From Roseateles oligotrophus (lineage in GTDB: Bacteria; Pseudomonadota; Gammaproteobacteria; Burkholderiales; Burkholderiaceae_C), in assembly GCF_025717515.1 (NCBI RefSeq), contig NZ_JAJIRN010000005.1:310001-374000 (forward strand): 64,000 nt of DNA, given 5' to 3'. The notes under the pieces were generated by a model. The model was not told where the DNA came from. It did no database searches and saw nothing but the letters and a program-made list of their open reading frames with translations. Both the position numbers and the translations under genes were made by a program. This document shows positions 26,767 through 36,541 of the stretch, in pieces (within the stretch, counting starts at the first letter, position 1; each line of letters begins with the position of its first letter).

Positions 26767-28161
26767 CTAAGTCAGCGCCCGGTGCCTGGCTAGCGGTGGG
26801 TTCTTGGCGAAGTAACGCGCAATACCGGTGGCCAGTGCTTCGACCAACTCGGCTTGATAGTCGGGGTCGCGCAGCTTGGCTTCTTCCTCCGGGTTTGAAA
26901 TGAATGCCGTCTCGACCAGGATGGACGGCACATCGGGCGCCTTCAGAACCGCAAAACCGGCCTGCTCGACCTGACGCTTGTGCAGATTGCCGACCCGGCC
27001 AATCTGCCCCAAGACCTCGCGGCCGAGCTTGAGGCTGTCCTTGATCTGCGCGGTGGTGCTCATGTCCAGCATCGCCTTCAACACGCCGGCATCTTTGACC
27101 GCTCCCGCATTCACCCCGCCGACCAGATCGGCGGCGTTTTCCTTGCTGGCCATCCACTTGGCCGCTTGACTGCTGGCCGCCCCGTCGCTAAGGACGAACA
27201 CCGAAGCGCCGCGCGCTTTGGGTGTAAAAAAAGCATCGGCATGGATGGACACGAACAGGTCGGCTTGGACCCGTCGCGCCTTGTTGACGCGCTCATGCAG
27301 CGGCACGAAGAAGTCGGCGTCGCGGGTCATCATCACGCGGATATTCGGATTGCTATTGAGCCGCTCGCGCAGTTTCAGGCCGACCGCCAGCACCACATCT
27401 TTTTCACGCAGGCCGGAGGGGCCAATCGCGCCGGGATCCTCACCGCCATGGCCGGGATCGATGGCGATCACGATCAGACGGTCGAGGCGGGCTTGATTGA
27501 AGCCGGGCAGGGGCTCGGGCTTGGAACCCGCTGCCGCTGCCGATGCAGCCGGGAAAGCCGGCAATGGCACCGGTGTCTGCACGACGAGTGGCGGCTGCTG
27601 GGGCGGGAGTAGCGTTGTCGGGGCTTTGTCGATGCGCCCGATCAACTCGCCCAGCGCGTCTTGCACCGACTGCGCGGCGGCCTGTTCGGCCTGTTCTTTT
27701 TCCTTGAGCAGGGCCAACAAGGGGTCGGCTGCTTGCTTGGGGTAGAGGTCGAACACCAGCCGGTGCTGGTAGGCCGCCACCGGCGCCAGCGTGAAGATCT
27801 GCGGCGCCACCGGCTGTTTCAGATCGATTACCAAACGGACCACGCGCGGGGTGTTCTGGCCGACTCTAACGCCGCCGATAAAGGGGTCATCGGCGCGCAC
27901 CTTGCCGAGCAATTCGCGCAGGCCGGCGCTCAGCTCCAAGCCCTCGATATCGATCACCAAACGGTCCGGGCTCTCGACCAGAAAATGCTTGGCCTGCAGC
28001 GGTTTGTCGGACTCCAGCGTGACGCGGCTGTAATCGCTGGCCGGCCAGACACGCACCGCGATGATGCTGCTGAAGGCGGCGGCCGCCTGCGCCGGACTGG
28101 GCAAGCGCAGCGCCAAAGCCAGGGCGCCCATCGCGCGCAGCGCCTCACGTCGGGCGCTCAT
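26767..28161 (-). CDS. amiC: N-acetylmuramoyl-L-alanine amidase AmiC
   Basis: The 464-residue protein has a twin-arginine-type signal (RREALRAMGALAL), an AMIN domain (about residues 30-140) that targets septal peptidoglycan, a Gln/Pro-rich linker, and an Amidase_3 domain (about 230-450). The zinc and catalytic residues are visible: His in IDPGHGGEDPG, Glu in REKDVVL, His in SIHADAF and the catalytic Glu in VLVETAF. It cleaves the stem peptide from glycan during cell separation, acting in the periplasm with an EnvC/NlpD-type activator. Its start overlaps tsaE by 4 bp (ATGA), an arrangement common in Proteobacteria. Confidence 0.95.
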   Translation of the reverse strand: MSARREALRAMGALALALRLPSPAQAAAAFSSIIAVRVWPASDYSRVTLESDKPLQAKHFLVESPDRLVIDIEGLELSAGLRELLGKVRADDPFIGGVRVGQNTPRVVRLVIDLKQPVAPQIFTLAPVAAYQHRLVFDLYPKQAADPLLALLKEKEQAEQAAAQSVQDALGELIGRIDKAPTTLLPPQQPPLVVQTPVPLPAFPAASAAAAGSKPEPLPGFNQARLDRLIVIAIDPGHGGEDPGAIGPSGLREKDVVLAVGLKLRERLNSNPNIRVMMTRDADFFVPLHERVNKARRVQADLFVSIHADAFFTPKARGASVFVLSDGAASSQAAKWMASKENAADLVGGVNAGAVKDAGVLKAMLDMSTTAQIKDSLKLGREVLGQIGRVGNLHKRQVEQAGFAVLKAPDVPSILVETAFISNPEEEAKLRDPDYQAELVEALATGIARYFAKNPPLARHRALT

Positions 28162-28676
28162 GGCTTGGCCCCCAGACGGTGCAAAACATCGACGGCCCAG
28201 GCGCTGCCGGCGAGCAGGCGCACGCTGCGGCTGCCGTCTTCCTGCACCTCAAGCCAGATTTGCAGGTCGGCCGTCGGCAGCACGCCGACAGCCTTTTCGG
28301 GCCATTCGCTGAGCTTCAAACCGGGCGCGGCAAAGATGTCGCGAAAGCCGGCGTCTTCCCATTCGCGCGGGTCGCTGAAGCGATAGAAATCAAAATGGCT
28401 AACTTCACCGACCTGCGGTGCGCTGTCGCTCAAGTCATAGCTCTCCATCACCGCGTAGCTGGGGCTTTTGATGCGCCCCTCAACGCCAAGCGCACGCAGC
28501 AGGTGGCGCACCAGGCTGGTCTTGCCGGCGCCGAGTTGGCCATGCAGCTCGATGCTGGCATTGAGCGGCTCAGCGTCGGCGCACAAGGCCTTGGCAAATG
28601 AGCGGGCAAAAGCCTCGCAAGCGGCCTCATCGGGCCAAAGCAGTGACTGAGTTTCTAGAATGCGCAAATGACGCAA
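28158..28676 (-). CDS. tsaE: tRNA threonylcarbamoyladenosine biosynthesis ATPase TsaE
   Basis: The 172-residue protein carries the TsaE P-loop (GQLGAGKTSLVRHLL) and the motif KSPSYAVMESY, then HFDFYRFSDPREWEDAG. It works with TsaB and TsaD in making t6A37 on ANN-reading tRNAs; tsaD is also in this window at 57287. No ATG is available at the N-terminus: the start must be TTG at 28676 or at 28667. Depending on which, it touches or overlaps the divergent queG start, so the two promoters must lie inside the opposing coding regions. It is translationally coupled to amiC. Confidence 0.93.
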   Translation of the reverse strand: MRHLRILETQSLLWPDEAACEAFARSFAKALCADAEPLNASIELHGQLGAGKTSLVRHLLRALGVEGRIKSPSYAVMESYDLSDSAPQVGEVSHFDFYRFSDPREWEDAGFRDIFAAPGLKLSEWPEKAVGVLPTADLQIWLEVQEDGSRSVRLLAGSAWAVDVLHRLGAKP

Positions 28677-29771
28677 GCTCCACAGAAGATGAATGATGAG
28701 TTCGATGCAAAAACCTTGGCCGAACTGCTGGAGCAGCTGCGCGGCTGGGCGCGTGAGCTGGGATTCTCCCAGATCGGCGTGGCCGATATCGATTTAAGCT
28801 CGGCCGAGCCCGGTTTGCTGGCCTGGCTGGAGGCCGGCTTTCACGGCCAGATGCACTATATGCAGGCGCATGGCCTGAAGCGTGCCCGGCCGGCCGAACT
28901 GGTGCCCGGCACCATTCGCGTGCTGACCGCGCGGATGGACTATTTGCCGCGCGACACATCAGCCGATTGGCAGGCCATCGAATGGCAAGGCCTGGCCGAC
29001 CCGCTGCGCGCTCAGCTGTCGATCTATGCCCGAGGGCGCGACTATCACAAGGTTTTGCGCAGCCGCTTGCAGCAGTTGGCGACCAAGCTGGCCGGTGTGA
29101 TCGGCCCTTTTGGCCACCGCGCGTTCACCGATTCGGCGCCGGTTTTGGAGGTCGAACTGGCCTCGCGCTCGGGCCTGGGCTGGCGCGGCAAGCACACGCT
29201 GACGCTGCACCGCGAGGCCGGTTCGATGTTTTTTCTGGGCGAGATCTATGTCGATCTGCCGCTGCCGCTGAGCGAGGCCGTTACGGCCCATTGCGGTCAA
29301 TGCACGGCCTGCATCGATGTCTGCCCGACCCAGGCCATCGTGGCACCTTACCGGCTTGACGCAAGGCGCTGCATTTCCTATCTGACGATAGAGCATGCCG
29401 GCGTGATCCCACTCGAATTGAGACCCTTGATCGGCAACCGCATCTATGGCTGCGATGACTGCCAACTCGCCTGCCCCTGGAACAAGTTTGCTCAAAAAGC
29501 TTTGCTGCCGGACTTTGATGCCCGCGCGGCCTTGCAAGCGCCGGGTCTGCTGCAACTCTGGGCCTGGGACGAGGCCGAGTTCCTGCGCCGCACCGAGGGC
29601 TCCGCGATCCGCCGCATCGGCTTCGAGCGCTGGCAGCGCAATCTGGCCGTGGCGATGGGCAATGCCTTGCGTGCGGCCGATCATGCGGAGCTGCGTACCG
29701 CCTTGATGCAGGCGCGTGCGGGCGCAAGTGACTTGGTGGGCTTGCATATTGATTGGGCCTTGGCGACTTGA
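28668..29771 (+). CDS. queG: Epoxyqueuosine reductase QueG
   Basis: The 367-residue enzyme reduces epoxyqueuosine to queuosine in tRNA, the last step of Q synthesis, using cobalamin and two [4Fe-4S] clusters. Cluster ligands are seen as CGQCTACIDVCP (near residues 206-217) and CDDCQLACPW (near 262-271). The N-terminal cobalamin-binding reductase domain contains ARGRDYHKVLR and KHTLTLHREAGS. A C-terminal HEAT-like segment ends the protein. A second start at 28689 is possible; neither has a clear ribosome site. It is divergent from tsaE with essentially no intergenic space. Confidence 0.94.
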   Translation: MTQAPQKMNDEFDAKTLAELLEQLRGWARELGFSQIGVADIDLSSAEPGLLAWLEAGFHGQMHYMQAHGLKRARPAELVPGTIRVLTARMDYLPRDTSADWQAIEWQGLADPLRAQLSIYARGRDYHKVLRSRLQQLATKLAGVIGPFGHRAFTDSAPVLEVELASRSGLGWRGKHTLTLHREAGSMFFLGEIYVDLPLPLSEAVTAHCGQCTACIDVCPTQAIVAPYRLDARRCISYLTIEHAGVIPLELRPLIGNRIYGCDDCQLACPWNKFAQKALLPDFDARAALQAPGLLQLWAWDEAEFLRRTEGSAIRRIGFERWQRNLAVAMGNALRAADHAELRTALMQARAGASDLVGLHIDWALAT

Positions 29772-29840
29772 AACGAGGTCTTGTTGTGGCATGCTCTCGC
29801 CCGGTCGCTTGTGTTGCGAAAATTCAGAATGGAGATCGAC

Positions 29841-30818
29841 ATGAATCGTCGTCATTGTTTGTTAAGTGCGAGTGTCTTGGTGCTGGGCTTAGCTGGCGTG
29901 CAGCCTGCCGTGGCGCAGACCTATCCGACCAAGCCGGTGCGCTTGGTGGTGCCTTTTGCGCCGGGCGGCACGACCGATATCGTCGCCCGTGTGGTGGCCG
30001 AGAAGCTGCATCTGGCCTTGGGCCAGACCGTGGTGGTCGAGAACAAGGCCGGTGGCGGCGGCACGATCGGTGCCGGCGAGACGGTCAAGGCCGCACCCGA
30101 TGGCTATTCGCTTGGCATGGCCACGGTGTCGACGACGGCCGCCAACCCGGCCATCAACCCCAAGATTGCCTACAACCCCATCACCGACTTCACACCCATC
30201 ATCAATGTGGCGGCCACGCCCAATGTGATTGCCGTCCACCCCTCGTTTCCGGCGCGGGACTACAAGGGCTTTTTGGCCGAGCTGAAGGCCAATCCCGGCA
30301 AGTACAGCTTCTCCAGCAGCGGCACCGGCGGCATCGGCCACTTGCAAATGGAGTTGTACAAGAGCTTGGCCGGGGTGTTCGTCACCCATATTCCTTACCG
30401 CGGTGCCGGCCCGGCGCTGAACGACACGGTGGCCGGCCAGGTGCCGATGATTTTTGACAATCTGCCCTCCGCCTTGCCCTTCATCAAAGATGGCCGTTTG
30501 ATCGCCATCGTTGTCGCCGCCCCACAGCGCCTGAGCCAGTTGCCGAATGTGCCGACCTTCAAGGAAATCGGTTTGGAGCCGGTCAACCGGATGGCTTATT
30601 ACGGCATCTACGGTCCCAAGGGACTGTCCAAAGAGGTCGTCGACAAGGTGAACGGTGCGGTCAAAAAGACGCTGGAATTGCCGGATGTGAAGAAACGCAT
30701 CGAAGATACCGGCTCCATCATCTTGGCCAACACGCCCGAGCAGTTCGCCGCCCAGATCAAGGCGGAGTTCGAGGTCTACAAGTCGGTGGTCGCGCAGCAA
30801 AAGCTCAAGCTGGAGTGA
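29841..30818 (+). CDS. Bug-family periplasmic solute-binding protein (TctC-like)
   Basis: The 325-residue protein starts with a classical signal peptide ([19 protein letters not shown], cleavage after AVAQ) and continues with the Bug family opening [19 protein letters not shown], then the N-domain and C-domain typical of tripartite tricarboxylate transporter receptors. A GGAGA ribosome site lies 7 bases before the start. Betaproteobacteria carry many orphan Bug proteins; no tctA/tctB membrane genes lie nearby, so the ligand (often a carboxylate) is unknown. Its stop overlaps the GTG start of xerD by 4 bp. Confidence 0.94.
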   Translation: MNRRHCLLSASVLVLGLAGVQPAVAQTYPTKPVRLVVPFAPGGTTDIVARVVAEKLHLALGQTVVVENKAGGGGTIGAGETVKAAPDGYSLGMATVSTTAANPAINPKIAYNPITDFTPIINVAATPNVIAVHPSFPARDYKGFLAELKANPGKYSFSSSGTGGIGHLQMELYKSLAGVFVTHIPYRGAGPALNDTVAGQVPMIFDNLPSALPFIKDGRLIAIVVAAPQRLSQLPNVPTFKEIGLEPVNRMAYYGIYGPKGLSKEVVDKVNGAVKKTLELPDVKKRIEDTGSIILANTPEQFAAQIKAEFEVYKSVVAQQKLKLE

Positions 30819-31738
30819 TATCGCAGGCTTCCAAAGGCGCCGCCAGCCAACAAGCGATCAATGGCTTTATCGAGGCGCTGTGGCTGGAAGACGGGCTTGC
30901 CGCCAATACCCTGGAGGCCTATCGGCGCGACCTCAGCCTGCTGGCCGACTGGTTGCTGGCCCGGCCGGACTGTCCCGCGCTGACGCTGGATGAATGCAAG
31001 GAGCCGGACCTGCTGGCCTACGCGAGCGCCCGCCATGCCGGCAGTCGCGCCACCAGTTCGAACCGGCGCCTGAGTGTGTTCAAACGCTATTTCCGCTGGG
31101 CGCTGCGGGAGCAGCGGATACAAGCCGACCCGACGCTGCGCCTGCAAAACGCCCGCCAAGCGCTGCGTGTCCCCAAGCTGATGAGCCAGCTGCAGGTCGA
31201 ATTGCTATTGGCCGCGCCCGACACCGCCACCGCGCTCGGTCTGCGTGACCGCGCGATGCTGGAGCTGATGTATGCCAGCGGCCTGCGGGTGACCGAGTTG
31301 GTGACGCTCAAGAGCGTGCATGTCGGCTTCAAAGAGGCGGCGCTGCGCATCACCGGCAAGGGCAGCAAAGAGCGGCTGGTGCCCTTCGGTGAAGAAGCGC
31401 ATGGCTGGCTAATGCGTTACTTGCAGGAAGCCAGAGCCAATTTGCTCAAAGGCCTGCGCTGCGACGAGTTGTTCGTGACCGTGCGCGGCGCCGGCATGAC
31501 AAGGCAGATGTTCTGGACGCTGGTGAAGAAATACGCGCTCGCGGCCGGCATCACCAGCCCTTTGTCCCCGCATACCTTGCGCCATGCGTTTGCCACCCAT
31601 CTGCTCAACCATGGCGCCGACCTGCGCGCGGTGCAGTTGCTTTTGGGTCATGCCGACCTGTCGACCACGCAGATCTATACCCATGTGGCACGTGAACGGC
31701 TAAAGGCTATTCATGCCCAGCATCATCCGCGCGGTTAA
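30815..31738 (+). CDS. xerD: Site-specific tyrosine recombinase XerD
   Basis: The 307-residue recombinase acts with XerC at dif to resolve chromosome dimers under FtsK control. The N-terminal SAM-like domain begins [19 protein letters not shown], close to E. coli XerD (IEQFLDALWLEKNLAENTL). The catalytic domain shows Arg in [10 protein letters not shown], Lys in [32 protein letters not shown] with the nucleophilic tyrosine. The start is GTG at 30815, overlapping the stop of the Bug gene (GTGA). Alignment with the E. coli start supports this unusual position. It is convergent with the Lrp-type gene, with a 4-bp stop overlap. Confidence 0.95.
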   Translation: MISQASKGAASQQAINGFIEALWLEDGLAANTLEAYRRDLSLLADWLLARPDCPALTLDECKEPDLLAYASARHAGSRATSSNRRLSVFKRYFRWALREQRIQADPTLRLQNARQALRVPKLMSQLQVELLLAAPDTATALGLRDRAMLELMYASGLRVTELVTLKSVHVGFKEAALRITGKGSKERLVPFGEEAHGWLMRYLQEARANLLKGLRCDELFVTVRGAGMTRQMFWTLVKKYALAAGITSPLSPHTLRHAFATHLLNHGADLRAVQLLLGHADLSTTQIYTHVARERLKAIHAQHHPRG

Positions 31739-32235
31739 GTCGATTCATTGAGGGCCCGCACCGGCAGCGGCGAGGGCGGCTTGATCTCCTCCAGGCAGAT
31801 CATCGAGCGCACATCGTCTACCCCTTTGATTTGCATTAGCCGGTCGGTCAGGAACTGCGACAGCGACTTCAGGTCTTGCGCGACTACTTTGAGCAGATAG
31901 TCGCAGTCCCCGGAGACGGTGTGGCATTCGAGGATTTCCGGGAAGTCGCGGATCAGCGTCTCGATCTCCCTTACCCGATCAAAGGCCTCGCCGGCGATGT
32001 TCAGGCTGACATAGGCCGTAACGCCCAGGCCCAGCGTCTGCGGCGCCACCAAGGCCCGATAGCCGCGCAGCACGCCACGATCCTCCAAGGCCTTGACCCG
32101 CCGAAAGCATTGCGGGGCCGACAAGTGGATTTGAAGCGCCAACTCCACATTGGAGGCACGGCCGTCGCGCTGCAACACTTCAATGATCTTGCGGTCGATG
32201 GCGTCGAGCTGTTCTGTTTTCATCGTGGTCGTCAT
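31735..32235 (-). CDS. Lrp/AsnC family transcriptional regulator
   Basis: The 166-residue protein has an N-terminal winged helix-turn-helix (about residues 8-60; IDRKIIEVLQRDGR, then LSAPQCFRRVKALE) and a C-terminal RAM/AsnC effector-binding domain (about 75-150; SGDCDYLLKVVAQDL). Such regulators respond to amino acids or similar ligands and often control a neighbouring transporter or amino-acid gene. The divergent neighbour is a MarC-like membrane protein gene, 72 bp away, so it may be a target. Start 32235 was preferred to 32223 because of a purine-rich stretch upstream. Confidence 0.93.
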   Translation of the reverse strand: MTTTMKTEQLDAIDRKIIEVLQRDGRASNVELALQIHLSAPQCFRRVKALEDRGVLRGYRALVAPQTLGLGVTAYVSLNIAGEAFDRVREIETLIRDFPEILECHTVSGDCDYLLKVVAQDLKSLSQFLTDRLMQIKGVDDVRSMICLEEIKPPSPLPVRALNEST

Positions 32236-32307
32236 TGTTTTTCTTGAACGGGCTGGTTTTGGCCCGAGGATAGCTGCAGGGGCCGCCACTGGCGGCGACA
32301 ATCACTC

Positions 32308-32910
32308 ATGGACCATAGCTTTCTCTCCGCCTTCATCCTGCTCTTGCTGGTTTTGGACCCGCTCGGCAGCCTGCCTATTTTTGTCTCCATCATGAAGACC
32401 GTGCCGAAGGAGAGGAGGGCGCGGGTGGCCGGCCGAGAAGTCGGCATGGCCGCTATAGCGCTGCTGGGCTTTATGTTCTTTGGCGATGTGTTCTTGCGGG
32501 TGATGCATTTGTCCGAGCGCTCGCTCGAGGTGGCCGGTGGGGTGATTCTGTTGATCATCGCGATCAAGATGATCTTCGGCGCGGCCGGTGAGTCGGCCTA
32601 TGGCCTGGAGCCGGGCAAGGAACCCTTCATCTTCCCACTCGCCGTGCCCTTGTTGGCCGGCCCGTCGGCGATGGCGACGGTGCTGTTGCTGGCCTCGCGC
32701 CAACCCGAGCGTATCTGGGACTGGATCGGCGCCTTGGTCGCGGCGATGTGGGTTTCGGGCCTGACGCTGTTGATGGCCGACCGTATTCGTCGCTTGCTCG
32801 GCGATTCGGTCATCTCCGCGATCGAGAAGTTGATGGGCCTGGTGTTGACTGCGATCGCCGTCGAGATGGTTCTGGCAGGTTTGAAACGCTATTTTGTCGG
32901 TGGGCTCTGA
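32308..32910 (+). CDS. MarC family integral membrane protein
   Basis: The 200-residue protein has six predicted transmembrane helices and the family motifs LDPLGSLPIF near the N-terminus and AGPSAMATV in the fourth helix (about residues 112-130). MarC/YhgN proteins are UPF0056 inner-membrane proteins of uncertain function; amino-acid efflux has been suggested for some. It is divergent from an Lrp-type regulator gene, which suits regulation of an amino-acid exporter, but this is inference. No terminator is obvious before the aceA leader. Confidence 0.92.
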   Translation: MDHSFLSAFILLLLVLDPLGSLPIFVSIMKTVPKERRARVAGREVGMAAIALLGFMFFGDVFLRVMHLSERSLEVAGGVILLIIAIKMIFGAAGESAYGLEPGKEPFIFPLAVPLLAGPSAMATVLLLASRQPERIWDWIGALVAAMWVSGLTLLMADRIRRLLGDSVISAIEKLMGLVLTAIAVEMVLAGLKRYFVGGL

Positions 32911-33004
32911 GACCGACCTGTTGAATTTTCGACAAATTCCGTGATGTGAAATAACGCTTGCGCATCGTGAATTGAAGTCATGCTGCACTGCCGCAAATTT
33001 TCTC

Positions 33005-33029
33005 ATTATGAAGAATTGCATTTCATAAT
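33005..33029. promoter_or_regulatory. Inverted repeat 1 in the aceA leader
   Basis: Perfect 8-base arms ATTATGAA (33005-33012) and TTCATAAT (33022-33029) with a 9-base spacer. It is the first of four palindromes in about 90 bp of AT-rich DNA before isocitrate lyase and may be an operator. Confidence 0.5.
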
Positions 33030-33032
33030 CAG

Positions 33033-33058
33033 AAATCAATGCGTTAAGCTATTGATTT
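33033..33058. promoter_or_regulatory. Inverted repeat 2 in the aceA leader
   Basis: Perfect 8-base arms AAATCAAT (33033-33040) and ATTGATTT (33051-33058) with a 10-base spacer, similar in layout to repeat 1. Its right arm overlaps a further small palindrome ATTTTC-AAG-GAAAAT at 33055-33069. Confidence 0.5.
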
Positions 33059-33076
33059 TCAAGGAAAATGTTTTTA

Positions 33077-33090
33077 GTCTTATATAAGAC
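33077..33090. promoter_or_regulatory. 14-base perfect palindrome GTCTTATATAAGAC upstream of aceA
   Basis: The palindrome is perfect and uninterrupted and lies 110 bp before the aceA start. I recall similar CTTATATAAG palindromes before central-carbon genes of Burkholderiales, but I could not check this. It may be an operator overlapping the promoter -10 region (TATAAG is inside it). Confidence 0.55.
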
Positions 33091-33200
33091 ATAAGTCTCC
33101 CTGCGGAAGGGCGGTGGCGCTAATCTTGAGTCCAGCAAGCAAGAGATCGCTGCCGTCCTTTTTAGGTTTCTTTCTTTCATCACCCCGCAGGAGATTCAAC

Positions 33201-34499
<1,299 letters not shown>

Positions 34500-34530
34500 T
34501 TGATGGGCCGATCAAGTTCGGCTTTGATCG

Positions 34531-34560
34531 AAAAAAACCCGGCCTCGGCCGGGTTTTTTT
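34531..34560. terminator. Bidirectional intrinsic terminator between aceA and PEP-CTERM gene
   Basis: The arms ACCCGGC and GCCGGGT with a tetraloop are flanked by seven A on the left and seven T on the right, so the hairpin can end transcription from both convergent genes. Confidence 0.9.
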
Positions 34561-34580
34561 ATGCGGAAAGTAGTTTCCGC

Positions 34581-35150
34581 TCAGGCCGATGCTTGAGCGC
34601 CCATGCGCCGCCGAGCCATGAAGCCGACAAGTCCCAGTCCCAGCGCCATCAAGGCATAGCTCTCGGGTTCGGGTACGGCGGAAGGCATCACCGTACCTGC
34701 ACCGGTGATCGAATTGGCGTAGGCGCCGAAGTTTGTATTGCCAAAGCCGGTCGTCACGACGACGTATTCCTTGCCGGTGATCAGATCGGCACTAAAGCCG
34801 GCGCTACCGATGCCAAGGCCTGGGGCGTCATCATTGCCCTTGAAGGCGTTGGCCATGGGGGCAGCGGGGTTGAAACTGTCCTTGTAGAGAAACAGGAAGT
34901 TGTCCCACTTTAGCGTGGCCGTGCTTAAAAAGGCATAGCTGCCGGCGGTGTCTACTTGGAAACTAAAGGTTTGGTAAGCGACGGCCGTGCCCACGCTCGA
35001 GAGCCCGGATAGACCGACCAGCAGGCGGTTATAGGTCGGCGCACCCGTGGTGTCACCGACATAGTCGTAGGTGGCGGCCTGCGCGCCGCCGAACAAAGCA
35101 AAAACTGCCGCAGCTGCGGCGACTTTTCGAAATTGCACGCGAAAGTTCAT
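34581..35150 (-). CDS. PEP-CTERM sorting domain protein
   Basis: The 189-residue exported protein has a signal peptide (residues 1 to about 26, ending GGAQAA) and the C-terminal sorting tag VPEPESYALMALGLGLVGF followed by a basic end (MARRRMG). In the PEP-CTERM/exosortase system the tag is cleaved and the protein is delivered to the cell surface, often with exopolysaccharide. The middle is a beta-rich domain of unknown function with DxFNPAAP and VVTTGFGNT motifs. The start at 35150 was preferred to 35165 because it begins a standard signal sequence. No exosortase gene is in the window. Confidence 0.9.
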   Translation of the reverse strand: MNFRVQFRKVAAAAAVFALFGGAQAATYDYVGDTTGAPTYNRLLVGLSGLSSVGTAVAYQTFSFQVDTAGSYAFLSTATLKWDNFLFLYKDSFNPAAPMANAFKGNDDAPGLGIGSAGFSADLITGKEYVVVTTGFGNTNFGAYANSITGAGTVMPSAVPEPESYALMALGLGLVGFMARRRMGAQASA

Positions 35151-35323
35151 TGAGAATTTCCCCAAATGCGTCGTGACGCTAGTCGATATTGATGGCGCCG
35201 CCGCACTTGCAATCTAACTCAGTAACGGGCCATTCGCGCGGCTGATCCCACGTGCTAGGGGCAGGACATTCCCGCAGCAAATTCGGCCGCTGCGTGGCCC
35301 TATGCTTCATTTCGAAACAGCAT

Positions 35324-36478
35324 TCACCAGGACGCTCGCAGCATCTCCAGATAGTCGGCGGCGCTGGCTTCGCGCGGGTTGGTTTTGTGGCAATGATCAA
35401 GCAAGGCCGCCTTGATGACTTGAGCGAAGATCGCCATGTCGACGCCCATCGCGGACAAGCCTGACGGCAGACCCAGGCGAGCGTTCATCTCGCTAACGGC
35501 CCTTGCCAACGCCACCCCGTCGAGCTTGGCGCCGTCCTTGCCCAGATCCATTGCCTGCGCCATGCGTGCGATCCGCTGGTCGCGCTGCATGCCTTGCGCG
35601 GAGGCATTGAAACGAATCACCGCCGGCAGAAAGACCGCGTTCAAGCTGCCGTGATGCAAGCGCGGGTCGGCCGCGCCCAGCGCATGACTGAGCGAATGCA
35701 CGCAACCCAGGCCTTTTTGAAACGCCAGCGCACCTTGCATGCTGCAACTCATCATCTGCCAACGCGCCTCGCGGTCTTGTCCGTTGCGCGTGGCCCGCTC
35801 GATATGCGCCCAACCACGGCGCAGACCGTCCAAGGCGATGCCGTCGGCCGGTGGGTTGACGGCATCCGACATAAAGGTTTCCATGCAATGCGCGATTGCG
35901 TCCATGCCGGTGGCGGCCGTCAAGCCGGGCGGGAGGCTCAAGGTCAATTCGGGGTCACACAGCGCGAACTTGGGCACCAATGCCCAGTTGTGAAAGCCCA
36001 GCTTGCGACCGTCATCGACGATCAAAATCGCGCCGCGCGCCACCTCGCTGCCGGTGCCTGCGGTCGTCGGCACGGCGATCACCGGCAGCACCGCAGCGGT
36101 GATGTTGAGGCTGCCGCCTTCGATGGTGGCGAAGTTCTTCAGCGGCCCTTGGTGCGTGGCGGCGATGGCCACGCCCTTGGCCAGATCCATGCTGGAGCCG
36201 CCGCCGATGGCGATCAAACCGTCGCAATGGCCCGTATGGCATAACTGCACGGCCCAGCGTACGGCGGCCTCGGTCGGATTGGCGGGGGTTTGGTCAAACA
36301 CCGGCGGCGCATGCTCGCCCCAAGGCGCCAATGCGCGCCCGATGACGCCGGCCGCCCGTACGCCGGCGTCGGTGATGACCAAGGGGCGGTGGATGCCGGC
36401 CTGCTCGCAGACCTGCGGCAACAGCCCGACGGCGCCAAATTCGAGCTGGATCTGGGTCAGGTATTGGATCAGGGCCAT
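35324..36478 (-). CDS. Iron-containing alcohol dehydrogenase
   Basis: The 384-residue protein belongs to the group III Fe-dependent alcohol dehydrogenases. It has the NAD-binding motif GGGSSMDLAKG near residue 95, and the metal-binding segments DAIAHCMETF, HSLSHALGA and HHGSLNAVFLP. Family members oxidise alcohols or reduce aldehydes; the substrate cannot be told, but maleylacetate reductase is less likely because the usual motifs differ. The gene is divergent from an esterase gene 63 bp away. A 173-bp gap on its 3' side towards the PEP-CTERM gene shows nothing I can name. Confidence 0.93.
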   Translation of the reverse strand: MALIQYLTQIQLEFGAVGLLPQVCEQAGIHRPLVITDAGVRAAGVIGRALAPWGEHAPPVFDQTPANPTEAAVRWAVQLCHTGHCDGLIAIGGGSSMDLAKGVAIAATHQGPLKNFATIEGGSLNITAAVLPVIAVPTTAGTGSEVARGAILIVDDGRKLGFHNWALVPKFALCDPELTLSLPPGLTAATGMDAIAHCMETFMSDAVNPPADGIALDGLRRGWAHIERATRNGQDREARWQMMSCSMQGALAFQKGLGCVHSLSHALGAADPRLHHGSLNAVFLPAVIRFNASAQGMQRDQRIARMAQAMDLGKDGAKLDGVALARAVSEMNARLGLPSGLSAMGVDMAIFAQVIKAALLDHCHKTNPREASAADYLEMLRASW

Positions 36479-36541
36479 GTTTATTCCTTGGGTGATGTGA
36501 AAATCGCAGCCTGGCGCCTAGCCTAAACCCTGGAGTTCTGT

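Noticed and set aside
33114-33200. An extended N-terminus for isocitrate lyase
   Set aside because: The start at 33201 has a strong ribosome site, and MTTLTRDQQ aligns with the usual beginning of the enzyme.
35179-35400. A 73-codon minus-strand frame between the PEP-CTERM and alcohol dehydrogenase genes
   Set aside because: It overlaps the 3' end of the alcohol dehydrogenase gene by 77 bp in another frame, is rich in Cys, Arg and Pro and has no ribosome site or family resemblance.
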